Source: Oscillatoriaceae cyanobacterium Prado104 (GTDB lineage Bacteria; Cyanobacteriota; Cyanobacteriia; Cyanobacteriales; Microcoleaceae). From it: a stretch of 64,000 nt of DNA. Positions 12,465 through 20,434 of this stretch are shown here, piece after piece. Both the position numbers and the translations under genes were made by a program. Position 1 is the first letter of the stretch. Every line of letters begins with the position of its first letter. The notes below the pieces were generated by a model that was not told the DNA's origin, searched no databases, and saw only the letters and a list, made by a program, of their open reading frames with translations. The stretch covers positions 62,001-126,000 of the forward strand of contig JALOON010000003.1 in NCBI GenBank assembly GCA_025454405.1, written 5' to 3'.

Positions 12465-13712
12465 ATGGTTATGTACTCAACTCAGAAAAATCAATTAAGA
12501 GATCTGAGCAAAGCTGAATTCTTGGCTTTGAGAGAGTTGTGCAGGTTGAGTAAGAACCTCTACAATGTGGGTCTTTACACCGTCCGCCAATACTTTTTCG
12601 AGGAACGCAAGCACTTGCGCTATGAAGGAGTTTACCATTTGTGCAAAGAGAATGAGAACTATCAACTTCTCAATACTGATATTGCACAGCAAACCCTCAA
12701 GGTAGTAGATCGCACCTTTAACAGTTTCTACGCCTTGATAGAAGCGGTTAAGTCTGGAGTTTTTCAGCAGAAAGTGAGACTGCCTCACTACTTGCCTAAA
12801 GATGGGTATTTTGTGCTGATAATCCCCAGAATTAAAGTCAAAGATGGAAAGTTTAAAGTACCGATGTCCCATGCCTTTAAACGGCAATTTGGAGAGGTGA
12901 CAATAAATTTTCCGGCAAGACTCAACCCCGAAGCAATCAAGGAAGTTAGGATTCACCCCAAGTATGACGCTCGATTTTTTGAAGTAGAGTACATATCTCA
13001 AAGTGAAGTCGAACCACAAGAAACTCTTCAAAAAAGTGCGATAGCTATTGATTTGGGATTGGATAATCTGGCTACTTGTGTCGATACCAATGGGGCATCC
13101 TTTATTGTGGATGGTCGCAAACTTAAATCTATCAACCAATGGTTTAACAAGGAAAATGCTAGATTGCAATCCATCAAGGAGCGGCAGAAAATCCCCAAGC
13201 TTACCGAGCGTCAATGTCGGCTGTATATCAATCGAAGCAACCGAGTTAGAGACTACCTCAACAAAGCGGCTAGGTTGATAATCAACCACTGTATCGAGCG
13301 GAAAATCGCTAGTTTGATAGTTGGGTTCAATCCCGGCATCAAGCAAGAGATTAATATCGGTAGTCGCAACAACCAAAATTTTGTGCAAATACCTTTTCAC
13401 AACTTGAGAAATAAACTCAAGTCTTTGTGCGAACGATATGGATTGATTTACAAGGAACAAGAAGAAAGTTACACCTCTAAATCGAGCTATTTGGATGGTG
13501 ATGAACTGCCTGTCTACAATGCCGACAAACCAGCTACTTACCAGTTTTCGGGTTCGCGAATTAAGCGAGGATTGTATCGGAGTAAGGAAGGACATTTGAT
13601 TAATGCTGACGCGCAAGGCGCGGCGAACATTGGACGTAAAAGCAAGCAGAATGGTTTTACCGGACTGTCTAGAGGCTGTTTGGCACAGCCGTTGCGAATC
13701 AAGATCTGTTAA
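12465..13712 (+). CDS. tnpB: TnpB-family RNA-guided nuclease with atypical RuvC site
   Basis: IS200/IS605-type accessory protein of about 415 residues; no tnpA is nearby, so an IS1341-like solo arrangement. RuvC-I is clear (IAIDLGLDNLATC, about residue 195) and RuvC-III is clear (NADAQGAANI, about 380). The usual RuvC-II block (I-EDL-N) is replaced by SLIVGFNPGIKQ, without a glutamate. The usual four-cysteine zinc finger between RuvC-II and RuvC-III is absent: the region reads YKEQEESYTSKSSYLDGDEL. A glutamate in the E-E-S-Y-T-S-K segment could take over, as in divergent TnpB groups. A TTG at 12453 extends the frame by four codons; ATG at 12465 or 12471 is more likely. Codon use is A/T-richer than the neighbouring gyrA-like gene. 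Confidence 0.85.
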   Translation: MVMYSTQKNQLRDLSKAEFLALRELCRLSKNLYNVGLYTVRQYFFEERKHLRYEGVYHLCKENENYQLLNTDIAQQTLKVVDRTFNSFYALIEAVKSGVFQQKVRLPHYLPKDGYFVLIIPRIKVKDGKFKVPMSHAFKRQFGEVTINFPARLNPEAIKEVRIHPKYDARFFEVEYISQSEVEPQETLQKSAIAIDLGLDNLATCVDTNGASFIVDGRKLKSINQWFNKENARLQSIKERQKIPKLTERQCRLYINRSNRVRDYLNKAARLIINHCIERKIASLIVGFNPGIKQEINIGSRNNQNFVQIPFHNLRNKLKSLCERYGLIYKEQEESYTSKSSYLDGDELPVYNADKPATYQFSGSRIKRGLYRSKEGHLINADAQGAANIGRKSKQNGFTGLSRGCLAQPLRIKIC

Positions 13713-13731
13713 GGTTTGGATTCTCAAGAAT

Positions 13732-13770
13732 CCCCGTCCGTTTCACGGCGGGGAGTGTCCACCCTTACTC
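13732..13770 (+). ncRNA. right-end hairpin, possible omega-RNA scaffold of tnpB
   Basis: CCCCG-T-CCG pairs with CGG-CGGGG around TTTCA (13732-13753), followed by GAGTGTCCACCCTTAC. In TnpB elements the guide RNA overlaps the 3' end of the gene and its end hairpin lies at the element's right end. Position and shape fit that role; the guide boundary is not determined. Confidence 0.45.
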
Positions 13771-13951
13771 TACCAAACAAGTTAAGTTTATTTTTACCCG
13801 CGTGCTGAGCAGTTTGGTCTCGCAGTTGGTTCGCTTCCAGCAACTCTAACTGTTGGTTCGCCTCCGGCACACTTTTTTGATTCGAGACAGGCGACCCGAC
13901 TCAGCATTGAGCCAGCAGCTAGCACTCAGGAATTAACGGACACAAGGACTC

Positions 13952-16501
13952 ATGGCCAAACAACTCAACCTACTTTCCGGGCAAGTAATTTCCACGGCCC
14001 TGCACACCGAGATGCAGCAATCGTACCTCGAATATGCCATGAGTGTGATCGTCGGGCGCGCTCTGCCGGATGTTCGCGATGGGTTAAAGCCCGTTCACCG
14101 TCGGATTTTGTACGCGATGCACGAACTTGGTTTGACGCCCGATCGCCCTTACCGGAAGTGTGCCAGGGTAGTTGGGGATGTTTTGGGCAAATACCACCCC
14201 CACGGCGACCAAGCTGTTTACGATGCTTTGGTGCGCATGGTTCAGGAGTTTTCCAGCCGCTATCCTTTGCTTGCCGGTCATGGCAATTTCGGTTCGGTGG
14301 ACAATGACCCGGCGGCTGCCATGCGCTATACGGAAACTAGATTGGCTGCGATCGCTCACGAAGCTATGCTAGCTCAAGTTAGCGATGCAACCGTTGATTT
14401 TACAGCCAATTTTGACAGTTCGCAGGAGGAACCGATGGTACTGCCGGCGCAGTTGCCTTTCCTGCTACTCAATGGCTGTACTGGTATTGCTGTGGGCATG
14501 GCTACCAACATCCCGCCTCACAATTTGGGGGAAGTGGTTGACGGTTCGATCGCTTTGATTGAAAACCCGGAACTCTCTGACGAGAAGTTGCTGGAACTGA
14601 TTCCGGGACCTGATTTCCCGACGGGCGGGGAGATTGTCGCTACGGAAGGCATTGTTGATGCTTACACGAAGGGGCGGGGTGGCATTGCGGTGCGGGGCGT
14701 GGTGCGAGTTGAGGAACTGCCGGGAAACCGCAAGGTGCGTACTAAAACGGCGCTGGTGGTAACGGAGTTTCCTTTTCAAGTCAATAAGGCTGCTTGGATT
14801 GAAAAGGTGGCTGAGCTTGTCAATGCGGGACGCCTGGAAGGAATTGCCGATCTGCGGGATGAGAGCGATCGATCGGGTATTCGCGTGGTTATCGAACTCA
14901 AACGGGAGGTTCCCCCGGAAGTTGTTTTGGCCCGCCTTTACCAGCAAACTGACTTGCAAACTAATTTTGGCGCGATTTTGCTGGCGATTGTTAACGGTCA
15001 GCCCCGGCAGTTGACCCTGAGACAACTGTTGCAGGAATTTCTAGATTTTCGAGAGGTCACGCTTACTAAAGGCTACACTCACGAGCTTGAGGCTGCCGAA
15101 CGCCGCTGTCACATTGTTGAAGGGCTACTCTTGGCTTTGGGAAATCTGGATGCGGCGATCGAGATTCTCCGCCGCGCCCCCGACGGCAGCACTGCTAAGC
15201 AATCGCTGCAAGTTAGACTCAATTTGAGCGAAACTCAAGCTGATGCGATTCTGGCGATGCCGATGCGGCGTTTGACTGGTTTGGAACGCCAAAATTTACA
15301 GGATGAGTTTGCAGAATTAACTGCAAAAATTCAGGAATTGCAGCGGTTGTTGGGCGACAGGCGCGAACTTTTGAAGGCTTTGAAAAAAGAATTGCGATCG
15401 CTAAAACGCAAGTATGCTAACCCCCGCCGCACTAAATTGGTGTCAGTTGCACCAGCCGCGGAAAGCGGCGAACTGCCAGCTCGTGGTAAGAATAATTCGA
15501 CGGCAAAACAGTCCGATGCGCCAGCGGTTTCTCAGAGTTTGCAACCAGTTTCCGAACCAGAGGAAACTATTGTTGAATTTACTCACAAACAGTACGTGCG
15601 GCGCGTACCCGCCACGAGCGATCGACCGCGTTCTAAAAGTAGAGAAAAATCGAGCCAGCAAAGTGAAAAAAATGAAGATTTTATTGTCACTGCCAACCTG
15701 ACAAGAACCGATCGCAATTTGGTAATATTAACTCCAACAGGCAAAGTTTACCCGCTGAAAGTTGCTGATATTCCCGTGATTCAAGGTCGCGATCGCGGAA
15801 CTCCGATAGTTAGTTTGCTCTCGCCGACTGCTGCTAAAGATAGCACGGGGAAAAGTTTGTCGGAAATCTCTATCGCCCACTTTATTTTGCCGGAAAATCT
15901 CGCAGCCGGAGATGTAATTACTTTGACCCAGCAAGGAAAAATTAAGCGCTTGCCGCTGGCAGAATTTGCTGAGTTAACCAATCGCGGCGTTACTGTTGTT
16001 AAGCTGAAGGAGGACGATCGTTTGCGCTGTGCGAGTTTGAGCAAGCCGGGAGAACAGGTAGTTATTGCTACTTCCGGCGGGCGAGTGCTCCGCTTTGAAA
16101 TAGATGACGAACAACTACCACCTATGGGCCGCGCCGCACAGGGTTCTCAAGCAACTAGGCTGCGGAAACAGGAAGAGTTGGTCGGTTGCATTACTCTCGA
16201 TCCGGCGGATAGTTTGGCACTATTTTCGGAGTTGGGTTGGGCTAAGCGGATGCCTGCTGGTTCTGTGAGGCTGACTAATAGGGGCGAAATAGGGACTCAA
16301 GCTTTTCGTTTTGCCGATCCCCAGGATGCTTTGGTCGGCTTGCTGCGAGCTGTTCCCGGTGCGGATGTTAAACTTTTAACTAATACCGGACGCTGGCTGC
16401 GATCGACTGTTGATGCTATTGCTTTTTGGGGGAAAGATGCTGCGGGCGATCGCGTTTTTGAACTCAATCCTGGTGAAAAAATTATCAAGGTCATTGGATA
16501 G
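13952..16501 (+). CDS. type IIA topoisomerase subunit A (GyrA/ParC-type, no GyrA box)
   Basis: Breakage-reunion subunit of a gyrase or topoisomerase IV. The N-terminal winged-helix and tower domains are highly conserved ([20 protein letters not shown] at residue 25; catalytic tyrosine in AAMRYTETR near 130; [20 protein letters not shown] near 171). A helical gate with coiled-coil arms follows (to about residue 490). In the C-terminal pinwheel domain the place where GyrA has the QRRGGKG-type GyrA box is occupied by a low-complexity K/S/E/Q linker (about 555-570), itself preceded by an extra Ser/Ala-rich insert (about 495-545). GyrA-box loss is the feature that separates ParC-like enzymes (decatenation, relaxation) from supercoiling gyrases. 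Cyanobacteria often have two GyrA-like paralogues; this looks like the ParC-like one. 849 residues. Confidence 0.9.
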   Translation: MAKQLNLLSGQVISTALHTEMQQSYLEYAMSVIVGRALPDVRDGLKPVHRRILYAMHELGLTPDRPYRKCARVVGDVLGKYHPHGDQAVYDALVRMVQEFSSRYPLLAGHGNFGSVDNDPAAAMRYTETRLAAIAHEAMLAQVSDATVDFTANFDSSQEEPMVLPAQLPFLLLNGCTGIAVGMATNIPPHNLGEVVDGSIALIENPELSDEKLLELIPGPDFPTGGEIVATEGIVDAYTKGRGGIAVRGVVRVEELPGNRKVRTKTALVVTEFPFQVNKAAWIEKVAELVNAGRLEGIADLRDESDRSGIRVVIELKREVPPEVVLARLYQQTDLQTNFGAILLAIVNGQPRQLTLRQLLQEFLDFREVTLTKGYTHELEAAERRCHIVEGLLLALGNLDAAIEILRRAPDGSTAKQSLQVRLNLSETQADAILAMPMRRLTGLERQNLQDEFAELTAKIQELQRLLGDRRELLKALKKELRSLKRKYANPRRTKLVSVAPAAESGELPARGKNNSTAKQSDAPAVSQSLQPVSEPEETIVEFTHKQYVRRVPATSDRPRSKSREKSSQQSEKNEDFIVTANLTRTDRNLVILTPTGKVYPLKVADIPVIQGRDRGTPIVSLLSPTAAKDSTGKSLSEISIAHFILPENLAAGDVITLTQQGKIKRLPLAEFAELTNRGVTVVKLKEDDRLRCASLSKPGEQVVIATSGGRVLRFEIDDEQLPPMGRAAQGSQATRLRKQEELVGCITLDPADSLALFSELGWAKRMPAGSVRLTNRGEIGTQAFRFADPQDALVGLLRAVPGADVKLLTNTGRWLRSTVDAIAFWGKDAAGDRVFELNPGEKIIKVIG

Positions 16502-16790
16502 TTTTGAGTTTTGAGTTTTGAGTTTTGAGTTGAAAGAGAGGAGTTTTGAGTTTTGAGTTTTGAGTTGAAAGAGAGGAGTTCTGAGTTTTGAGCTTTGAGT
16601 TGGAAGAGAGGAGTTTTGAGTTTTGAGCTTTGAGTTGGAAGAGAGGAGTTTTGAGTTTTGAGTTTTGAGTTTTGAGTTTTGAATTGAAAGAGAGGAGTTT
16701 TGAGTTTTGAACTCTGAGTAGTTCGCACCCGTGGGTGAGTTTTGAGTTGACAGTTGACCAATTACCAATTACCAATTACCAATTACCCAA
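16500..16790. repeat. higher-order heptamer array (35-bp superunits)
   Basis: Immediately after the stop codon the heptamer TTTTGAG is repeated many times. It is interrupted by GAAAGAGAGGAG or GGAAGAGAGGAG at 16532, 16567, 16602, 16637 and 16686, that is, at spacings of 35, 35, 35 and 49 bases, all multiples of seven. After that a second heptamer, CAATTAC, is repeated four times (about 16760-16790), and then the motif TAAAATC. Confidence 0.9.
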
Positions 16791-16825
16791 TCTAAAATCT
16801 AAAATCTAAAATATAAAATCGATCG

Positions 16826-18238
16826 ATGGCTCAAGTAATATTAGAAAATATCTACAAAAGTTTTCCCCTCAGACAAGGAGAAAAATCAAAAGAGACAGAC
16901 TCAGAAGAAAACCTCTCCTCTGCTGCCTCTAGTTCTGCTTCTAACAGCGTTTTGCGGCGCATTAACCTAACTGTAGAAGACGGGGAATTTATGGTGCTTG
17001 TAGGGCCTTCTGGCTGCGGGAAAAGCACTTTGTTGCGCTCGATCGCGGGTTTGGAAACCCTCACGGCCGGCAATATTTGGGTGGGCGATCGGCTGGTTAA
17101 CGATTTGCCTCCAAAAGACCGAGATATCGCTATGGTATTTCAAAATTACGCTCTCTACCCCCATTTAACAGTTTACGACAATCTCGCTTTTGGATTGCGC
17201 CGATCGGGGAGAAGGAAGAAGGAAGAAGGTTCGGCAACGGATTTTGTAGCGGATGTAACGGATGTAACGGATAGAAGGAAGACCGAAGTTGGAAGAAGGA
17301 AGAAGGAAGAGGGAAGAAGGAAGAAGGAAGAAGAGATTGTTAGAGACAGCAAGAACTTAGCTGATTCCAATTCGAGCAATCAATTAATTCAGGATTTATT
17401 AGAGGATTTTTTAGTAGGAATTACGCGCCAACTGCCAACGGGATTGCGCTATGTATCGGCGCGGGAAAAGGCTGTGGGCGATCGAGTTGTGAAAGTAGCT
17501 CAATTGTTGCAAATAGAATCGCTGTTGCACCGCTTGCCAAAACAATTATCGGGGGGACAAAAACAGCGGGTTGCCTTGGGAAGGGCGATGGCGCGAAATC
17601 CTGAGGTTTTTTTAATGGACGAACCGCTGTCGAATCTTGATGCTAAATTGAGGGCGGAAACTAGAGCTCAAATCGTGCAGTTGCAGCGGCAGTTGGGAAC
17701 GACTACTATTTATGTAACTCACGACCAAACTGAGGCGATGACGATGGGCGATCGCATTGCTGTGATGAATGCAGGTCAATTGCAACAAGTAGCTCAACCC
17801 CTAGAACTTTACCGCAATCCGGCTAACTTATTTGTAGCAGCTTTTATCGGTTCTCCGCCGATGAATTTTCTGCCAGTGGAATTTACGGCACCGCTGTTAA
17901 TTTCTCACCCGCAGTTTCGCTTTACTTTACCGGATATTTGGGCGAGAAATTTACAGAAATATGACGGTCGATCGCTCATTTTAGGTATCCGCCCCGAACA
18001 TTTGAGCATCCATCCCCCGGCAACTAAAAATCTGTCGGTACAAGTGGATCTTGTGGAAGCTTTGGGACATGAAACTTATTTGTGGGTGACTTTGACTGAT
18101 GCGCCGGCAATCCGCATGCAGGTGCGAGTACCGCCCGATCGCGCCGTGCGAGTTGGCGAGGAGATTTGGCTGGCGATCGCGCCGGAAAAAATTCACCTAT
18201 TCGATCCCGACACCGAGTTAGCCATTTTCCCGCGCTAA
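16826..18238 (+). CDS. MalK/UgpC-type ABC transporter ATPase with repeat-derived insertion
   Basis: ATPase of a carbohydrate-uptake-type ABC importer. Walker A GPSGCGKST at residues 60-68, Q-loop MVFQNYALYP near 107, signature LSGGQKQR at 241-248, Walker B EVFLMDEPLSNLDAKL near 262, switch VTHDQTEAMTMGD, then a TOBE-like C-terminal domain. Two oddities: about 24 extra residues after strand 1, and about 82 extra residues between FGLRR (about 127) and the helical domain before the signature. The second insert includes GRRKKEEG-type repeats, the direct translation of the intergenic GAAGGAA heptamer. The sibling ATPase at 51824-52957 has 36 residues in this interval, this one 118. No permease or binding protein is adjacent. 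Whether the insert allows a working helical subdomain is open; the frame is intact. Confidence 0.9.
   Translation: MAQVILENIYKSFPLRQGEKSKETDSEENLSSAASSSASNSVLRRINLTVEDGEFMVLVGPSGCGKSTLLRSIAGLETLTAGNIWVGDRLVNDLPPKDRDIAMVFQNYALYPHLTVYDNLAFGLRRSGRRKKEEGSATDFVADVTDVTDRRKTEVGRRKKEEGRRKKEEEIVRDSKNLADSNSSNQLIQDLLEDFLVGITRQLPTGLRYVSAREKAVGDRVVKVAQLLQIESLLHRLPKQLSGGQKQRVALGRAMARNPEVFLMDEPLSNLDAKLRAETRAQIVQLQRQLGTTTIYVTHDQTEAMTMGDRIAVMNAGQLQQVAQPLELYRNPANLFVAAFIGSPPMNFLPVEFTAPLLISHPQFRFTLPDIWARNLQKYDGRSLILGIRPEHLSIHPPATKNLSVQVDLVEALGHETYLWVTLTDAPAIRMQVRVPPDRAVRVGEEIWLAIAPEKIHLFDPDTELAIFPR
17205..17340 (+). repeat. GAAGGAA heptamers and GGATGTAAC units inside the ABC ATPase gene
   Basis: The coding sequence contains GAAGAAGGAAGAAGG tracts (about 17209-17230 and 17270-17335), separated by a short array of GGATGTAAC-like 9-mers (about 17250-17275). 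Equivalent tracts are intergenic at 18375-18465, 22976-23055, 43070-43085 and 51763-51817. Confidence 0.9.
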
Positions 18239-18341
18239 TTAATACTCGCTTAGTGCTATCCTAAATCCGAGTTTGCTACCCCATTTTTCCACTGAAGCAA
18301 TCGCCCGATATCTAGCAAGTATCAAAGATTTTTAAAAAGGA

Positions 18342-18470
18342 AGAGGGGGAGAGTGGGAGAGGGGGAGAGGGGGAGAGGGGAGAATTTTTACTTCTTTCTT
18401 CTTCTTTCTTCCTTCTTCCTTCTTCCGTCTTCCGTCTTCCTTCTTCCTTCTTCCTTCTTCCTTGAACTGT
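18342..18470. repeat. GGGGGAGA and TTCCTTC short-repeat tracts
   Basis: An octamer tract (GGGGGAGA type) is followed by a long TTCTTCC/TTCCTTC tract. Together they fill the gap after the ABC ATPase gene. The octamer recurs in the opposite orientation before recO (37146-37196). Confidence 0.85.
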
Positions 18471-18540
18471 ACTTCCCCATCAGTCGGGCGATCGGCCGCT
18501 ACCCCTCGCCTCGTTAACGCGATAGTCCCGAACGCACGTG

Positions 18541-18620
18541 CGTTCAGAAACCGGGTTTTTTCTGAAAATAAGGGTTCCAGCCCCCTGATTCGGTAAAAAA
18601 CCCGGTTCCTCATTCAGAAA
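18541..18620. repeat. AACCGGGTTTTTT palindromic repeat
   Basis: CAGAAACCGGGTTTTTTCTG and, about 40 bases later, AAAAAACCCGGTTCCTCATT form an imperfect inverted repeat. The same ACCGGGTTT/AAACCCGGT arms occur at about 28485-28550, 26675-26695 and 63144-63177. It is a dispersed hairpin family, at one place (63.1 kb) serving as a terminator. Confidence 0.7.
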
Positions 18621-18694
18621 CTTGCACTTCTGCCAATCTTTTGTTATATTAATTTACATAACGCTAACAAAACTTAACGAAGGGAGTTCGCACC

Positions 18695-18847
18695 ATGCAA
18701 GAACAAAAGCGCAATGCTTGGAATTGGGGCTTCACCGCAGGGGCCGAAAACTGGAACGGTCGTTTGGCAATGATTGGTTTTTCTGCTGCTCTCATCATTG
18801 AGTTAGTTTCCGGTCAAGGCCTGCTTCACTTCTGGGGCATCATGTAA
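18695..18847 (+). CDS. high-light-inducible one-helix protein (Hli/Scp)
   Basis: A 50-residue thylakoid protein of the chlorophyll a/b-binding superfamily. It reads MQEQKRNAWNWGFTAGAENW and then NGRLAMIGFSAALIIELVSG. The ENWNGRLAMIGF segment is the chlorophyll-binding ExxNGRxAM motif in a single membrane helix. Such proteins bind chlorophyll and carotenoid and protect newly made chlorophyll and photosystem II subunits under high light. The ATG follows AAGGGAG at the right distance. A terminator lies 34 bases downstream, so it is a monocistronic gene. Confidence 0.93.
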   Translation: MQEQKRNAWNWGFTAGAENWNGRLAMIGFSAALIIELVSGQGLLHFWGIM

Positions 18848-18880
18848 TTGCCAAGTTAAAAAATTTTCAGACACTGCCAA

Positions 18881-18914
18881 ATTTGGGAGTTCCAAAACGG
18901 ACTCCCAAATTTTT
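18881..18914 (+). terminator. terminator of the hli gene
   Basis: ATTTGGGAGT (18881-18890), loop of 10 bases, ACTCCCAAAT (18901-18910), then TTTT. Perfect 10-bp stem. Confidence 0.9.
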
Positions 18915-19201
18915 GCATTAAAAATGCCGAAATCTAGAGTGACAGTCCCAGTAAAAGAAATTAACGAATTCCTGCTATTTAAAACCAGGACATTACCTGA
19001 CAGCGAATTGACACTTCAACGGGGAGCGACGGCCGGATTAACCCTCTGTGTCCGGGATCGGTTTAGCCTGACGAGCCTACTGTTCTAAAATTAAGTCTCC
19101 TCTGTCTGGAGCTTCCTGGAACGTCCCCTGCAGCTAGCTCGATCGAACGCAAAGACTAGCGAAAATCCCGATCGATTCCGCTAACTTGCAACTCGATCGG
19201 A

Positions 19202-19220
19202 GGGCTGGAAATACCAGCCC
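19202..19220 (-). terminator. hairpin downstream of sigA
   Basis: GGGCTGG-AAATA-CCAGCCC, perfect 7-bp stem, 45 bases beyond the sigA stop on the minus strand. No T-run follows, so it may be a processing or weak termination site. A smaller ATCAC/GTGAT hairpin lies nearer to sigA. Confidence 0.45.
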
Positions 19221-19264
19221 CCTTAACGGGCAATCACTCTTTCGGGTGATGCGAGACAAATACT

Positions 19265-20434
19265 CTAGCGGATATATTCTTTTAAGATGCTGTTCCGGTT
19301 GGGATGGCGCAACTTCCGCAGTGCTTTAGCTTCGATTTGCCGGATCCGTTCGCGGGTGACGTTAAAGATTTGACCGATTTCCTCCAAGGTCTTCATCCGT
19401 CCGTCATCCAAACCGTAACGCAAGCGCAGCACGTCGCGTTCGCGGGGGCTGAGAGTATCTAACACGCTTTCCAAATCTTCCCTGAGCAAATTTTTCGATA
19501 CTTGGTCTTCTGGAGTTTCGCCGTCGGACTCGATAAAATCTCCGAGACGGGAATCTTCCTCTTTACCGATCGGAGTTTCTAAAGAAATGGGCAACTGTGC
19601 GGATTTGGCAATGAAGCGCAACTTCTCGATCGTCATTTCCATGCGCGTCGCAATTTCTTCCTCTGTAGGCTTGCGACCCATTTCCTGAGACAGCAGTTTG
19701 GTAGTTTTCTTAATTCTTGAAATCGTTTCGTAAAGGTGAACGGGGAGGCGGATGGTGCGGGATTGGTCGGCAATTGCCCTGGTAATAGCTTGACGGATCC
19801 ACCAAGTCGCGTAGGTCGAGAATTTGTAGCCTTTTTCGTGGTCGAATTTCTCTGCTGCCCTGATTAAGCCCAGAGAGCCTTCTTGAATTAAATCTTGGAA
19901 AGATAAACCGCGATTCATGTATTTTTTAGCGATCGACACCACCAAACGCAAGTTTGACTGCACCATTTTTTCCTTGGCGCGACGGCCAACATGCAAGCGG
20001 TGGCGGAACGCAGGCAGTGCCATATCTACAGCTTTTGCCCACTCATTATCTTTGGGTTCGCGGTCTAATTCTGAGAGCAATTGTTCTCGAACTTGCTCCA
20101 ATTCCAGCAAGTCCGCAATCTTGCGAGCCAGTTCGATCTCTTCGTCCGCCCGCAGCAGTCTGATCCGACCGATTTCTTGCAGGTAAAGACGGATAGAGTC
20201 TTCAGTATAATGCTTTTTCTTGGCCTGAGCCCGACGGCGGGCTTTGGCACTTTTGCCGGACTTAGCGTCGTCGTCATCTGATGGAGAGTCTAAAAATTCT
20301 TCTCGATCGTCGTCTTCGTCGATAAAAAATTCCAACTCGCCATCCGGCAGAACGCTTTGAGCGCTGCGCAGCAACTCGATTTTTTCCATTTCGGGTTCGA
20401 TCGTGGTTTCGAGTAAAGTGTTAGCCTGGATCAT
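19265..20434 (-). CDS. sigA: principal RNA polymerase sigma factor (group 1, RpoD/SigA)
   Basis: Housekeeping sigma-70 factor of 389 residues. An acidic, poorly conserved N-terminus ([12 protein letters not shown]...) is followed by region 1.2 ([17 protein letters not shown], about 76). Region 2 has [20 protein letters not shown] and the -10 recognition segment [19 protein letters not shown]. Region 3 is followed by region 4.2 with the helix-turn-helix [20 protein letters not shown] near residue 347. Length and the acidic N-terminus fit the essential cyanobacterial SigA rather than the shorter group 2 factors. The start is preceded by GAGGAAGG. The 1.65-kb stretch upstream has no gene, leaving room for a complex promoter. 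Confidence 0.95.
   Translation of the reverse strand: MIQANTLLETTIEPEMEKIELLRSAQSVLPDGELEFFIDEDDDREEFLDSPSDDDDAKSGKSAKARRRAQAKKKHYTEDSIRLYLQEIGRIRLLRADEEIELARKIADLLELEQVREQLLSELDREPKDNEWAKAVDMALPAFRHRLHVGRRAKEKMVQSNLRLVVSIAKKYMNRGLSFQDLIQEGSLGLIRAAEKFDHEKGYKFSTYATWWIRQAITRAIADQSRTIRLPVHLYETISRIKKTTKLLSQEMGRKPTEEEIATRMEMTIEKLRFIAKSAQLPISLETPIGKEEDSRLGDFIESDGETPEDQVSKNLLREDLESVLDTLSPRERDVLRLRYGLDDGRMKTLEEIGQIFNVTRERIRQIEAKALRKLRHPNRNSILKEYIR

Noticed and set aside
12495..13727. 410-codon open frame antisense to tnpB
   Set aside because: Runs fully opposite to a recognisable TnpB protein and has no family features.
16500..16745. Possible CRISPR array
   Set aside because: Units are contiguous heptamers without unique spacers; same for arrays at 56.25 and 30.44 kb.
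16297..16775. Overlapping minus-strand open frames made of NSKLKTQ repeats
   Set aside because: They are translations of the heptamer array and of the antisense of the topoisomerase gene; no start signals or independent features.
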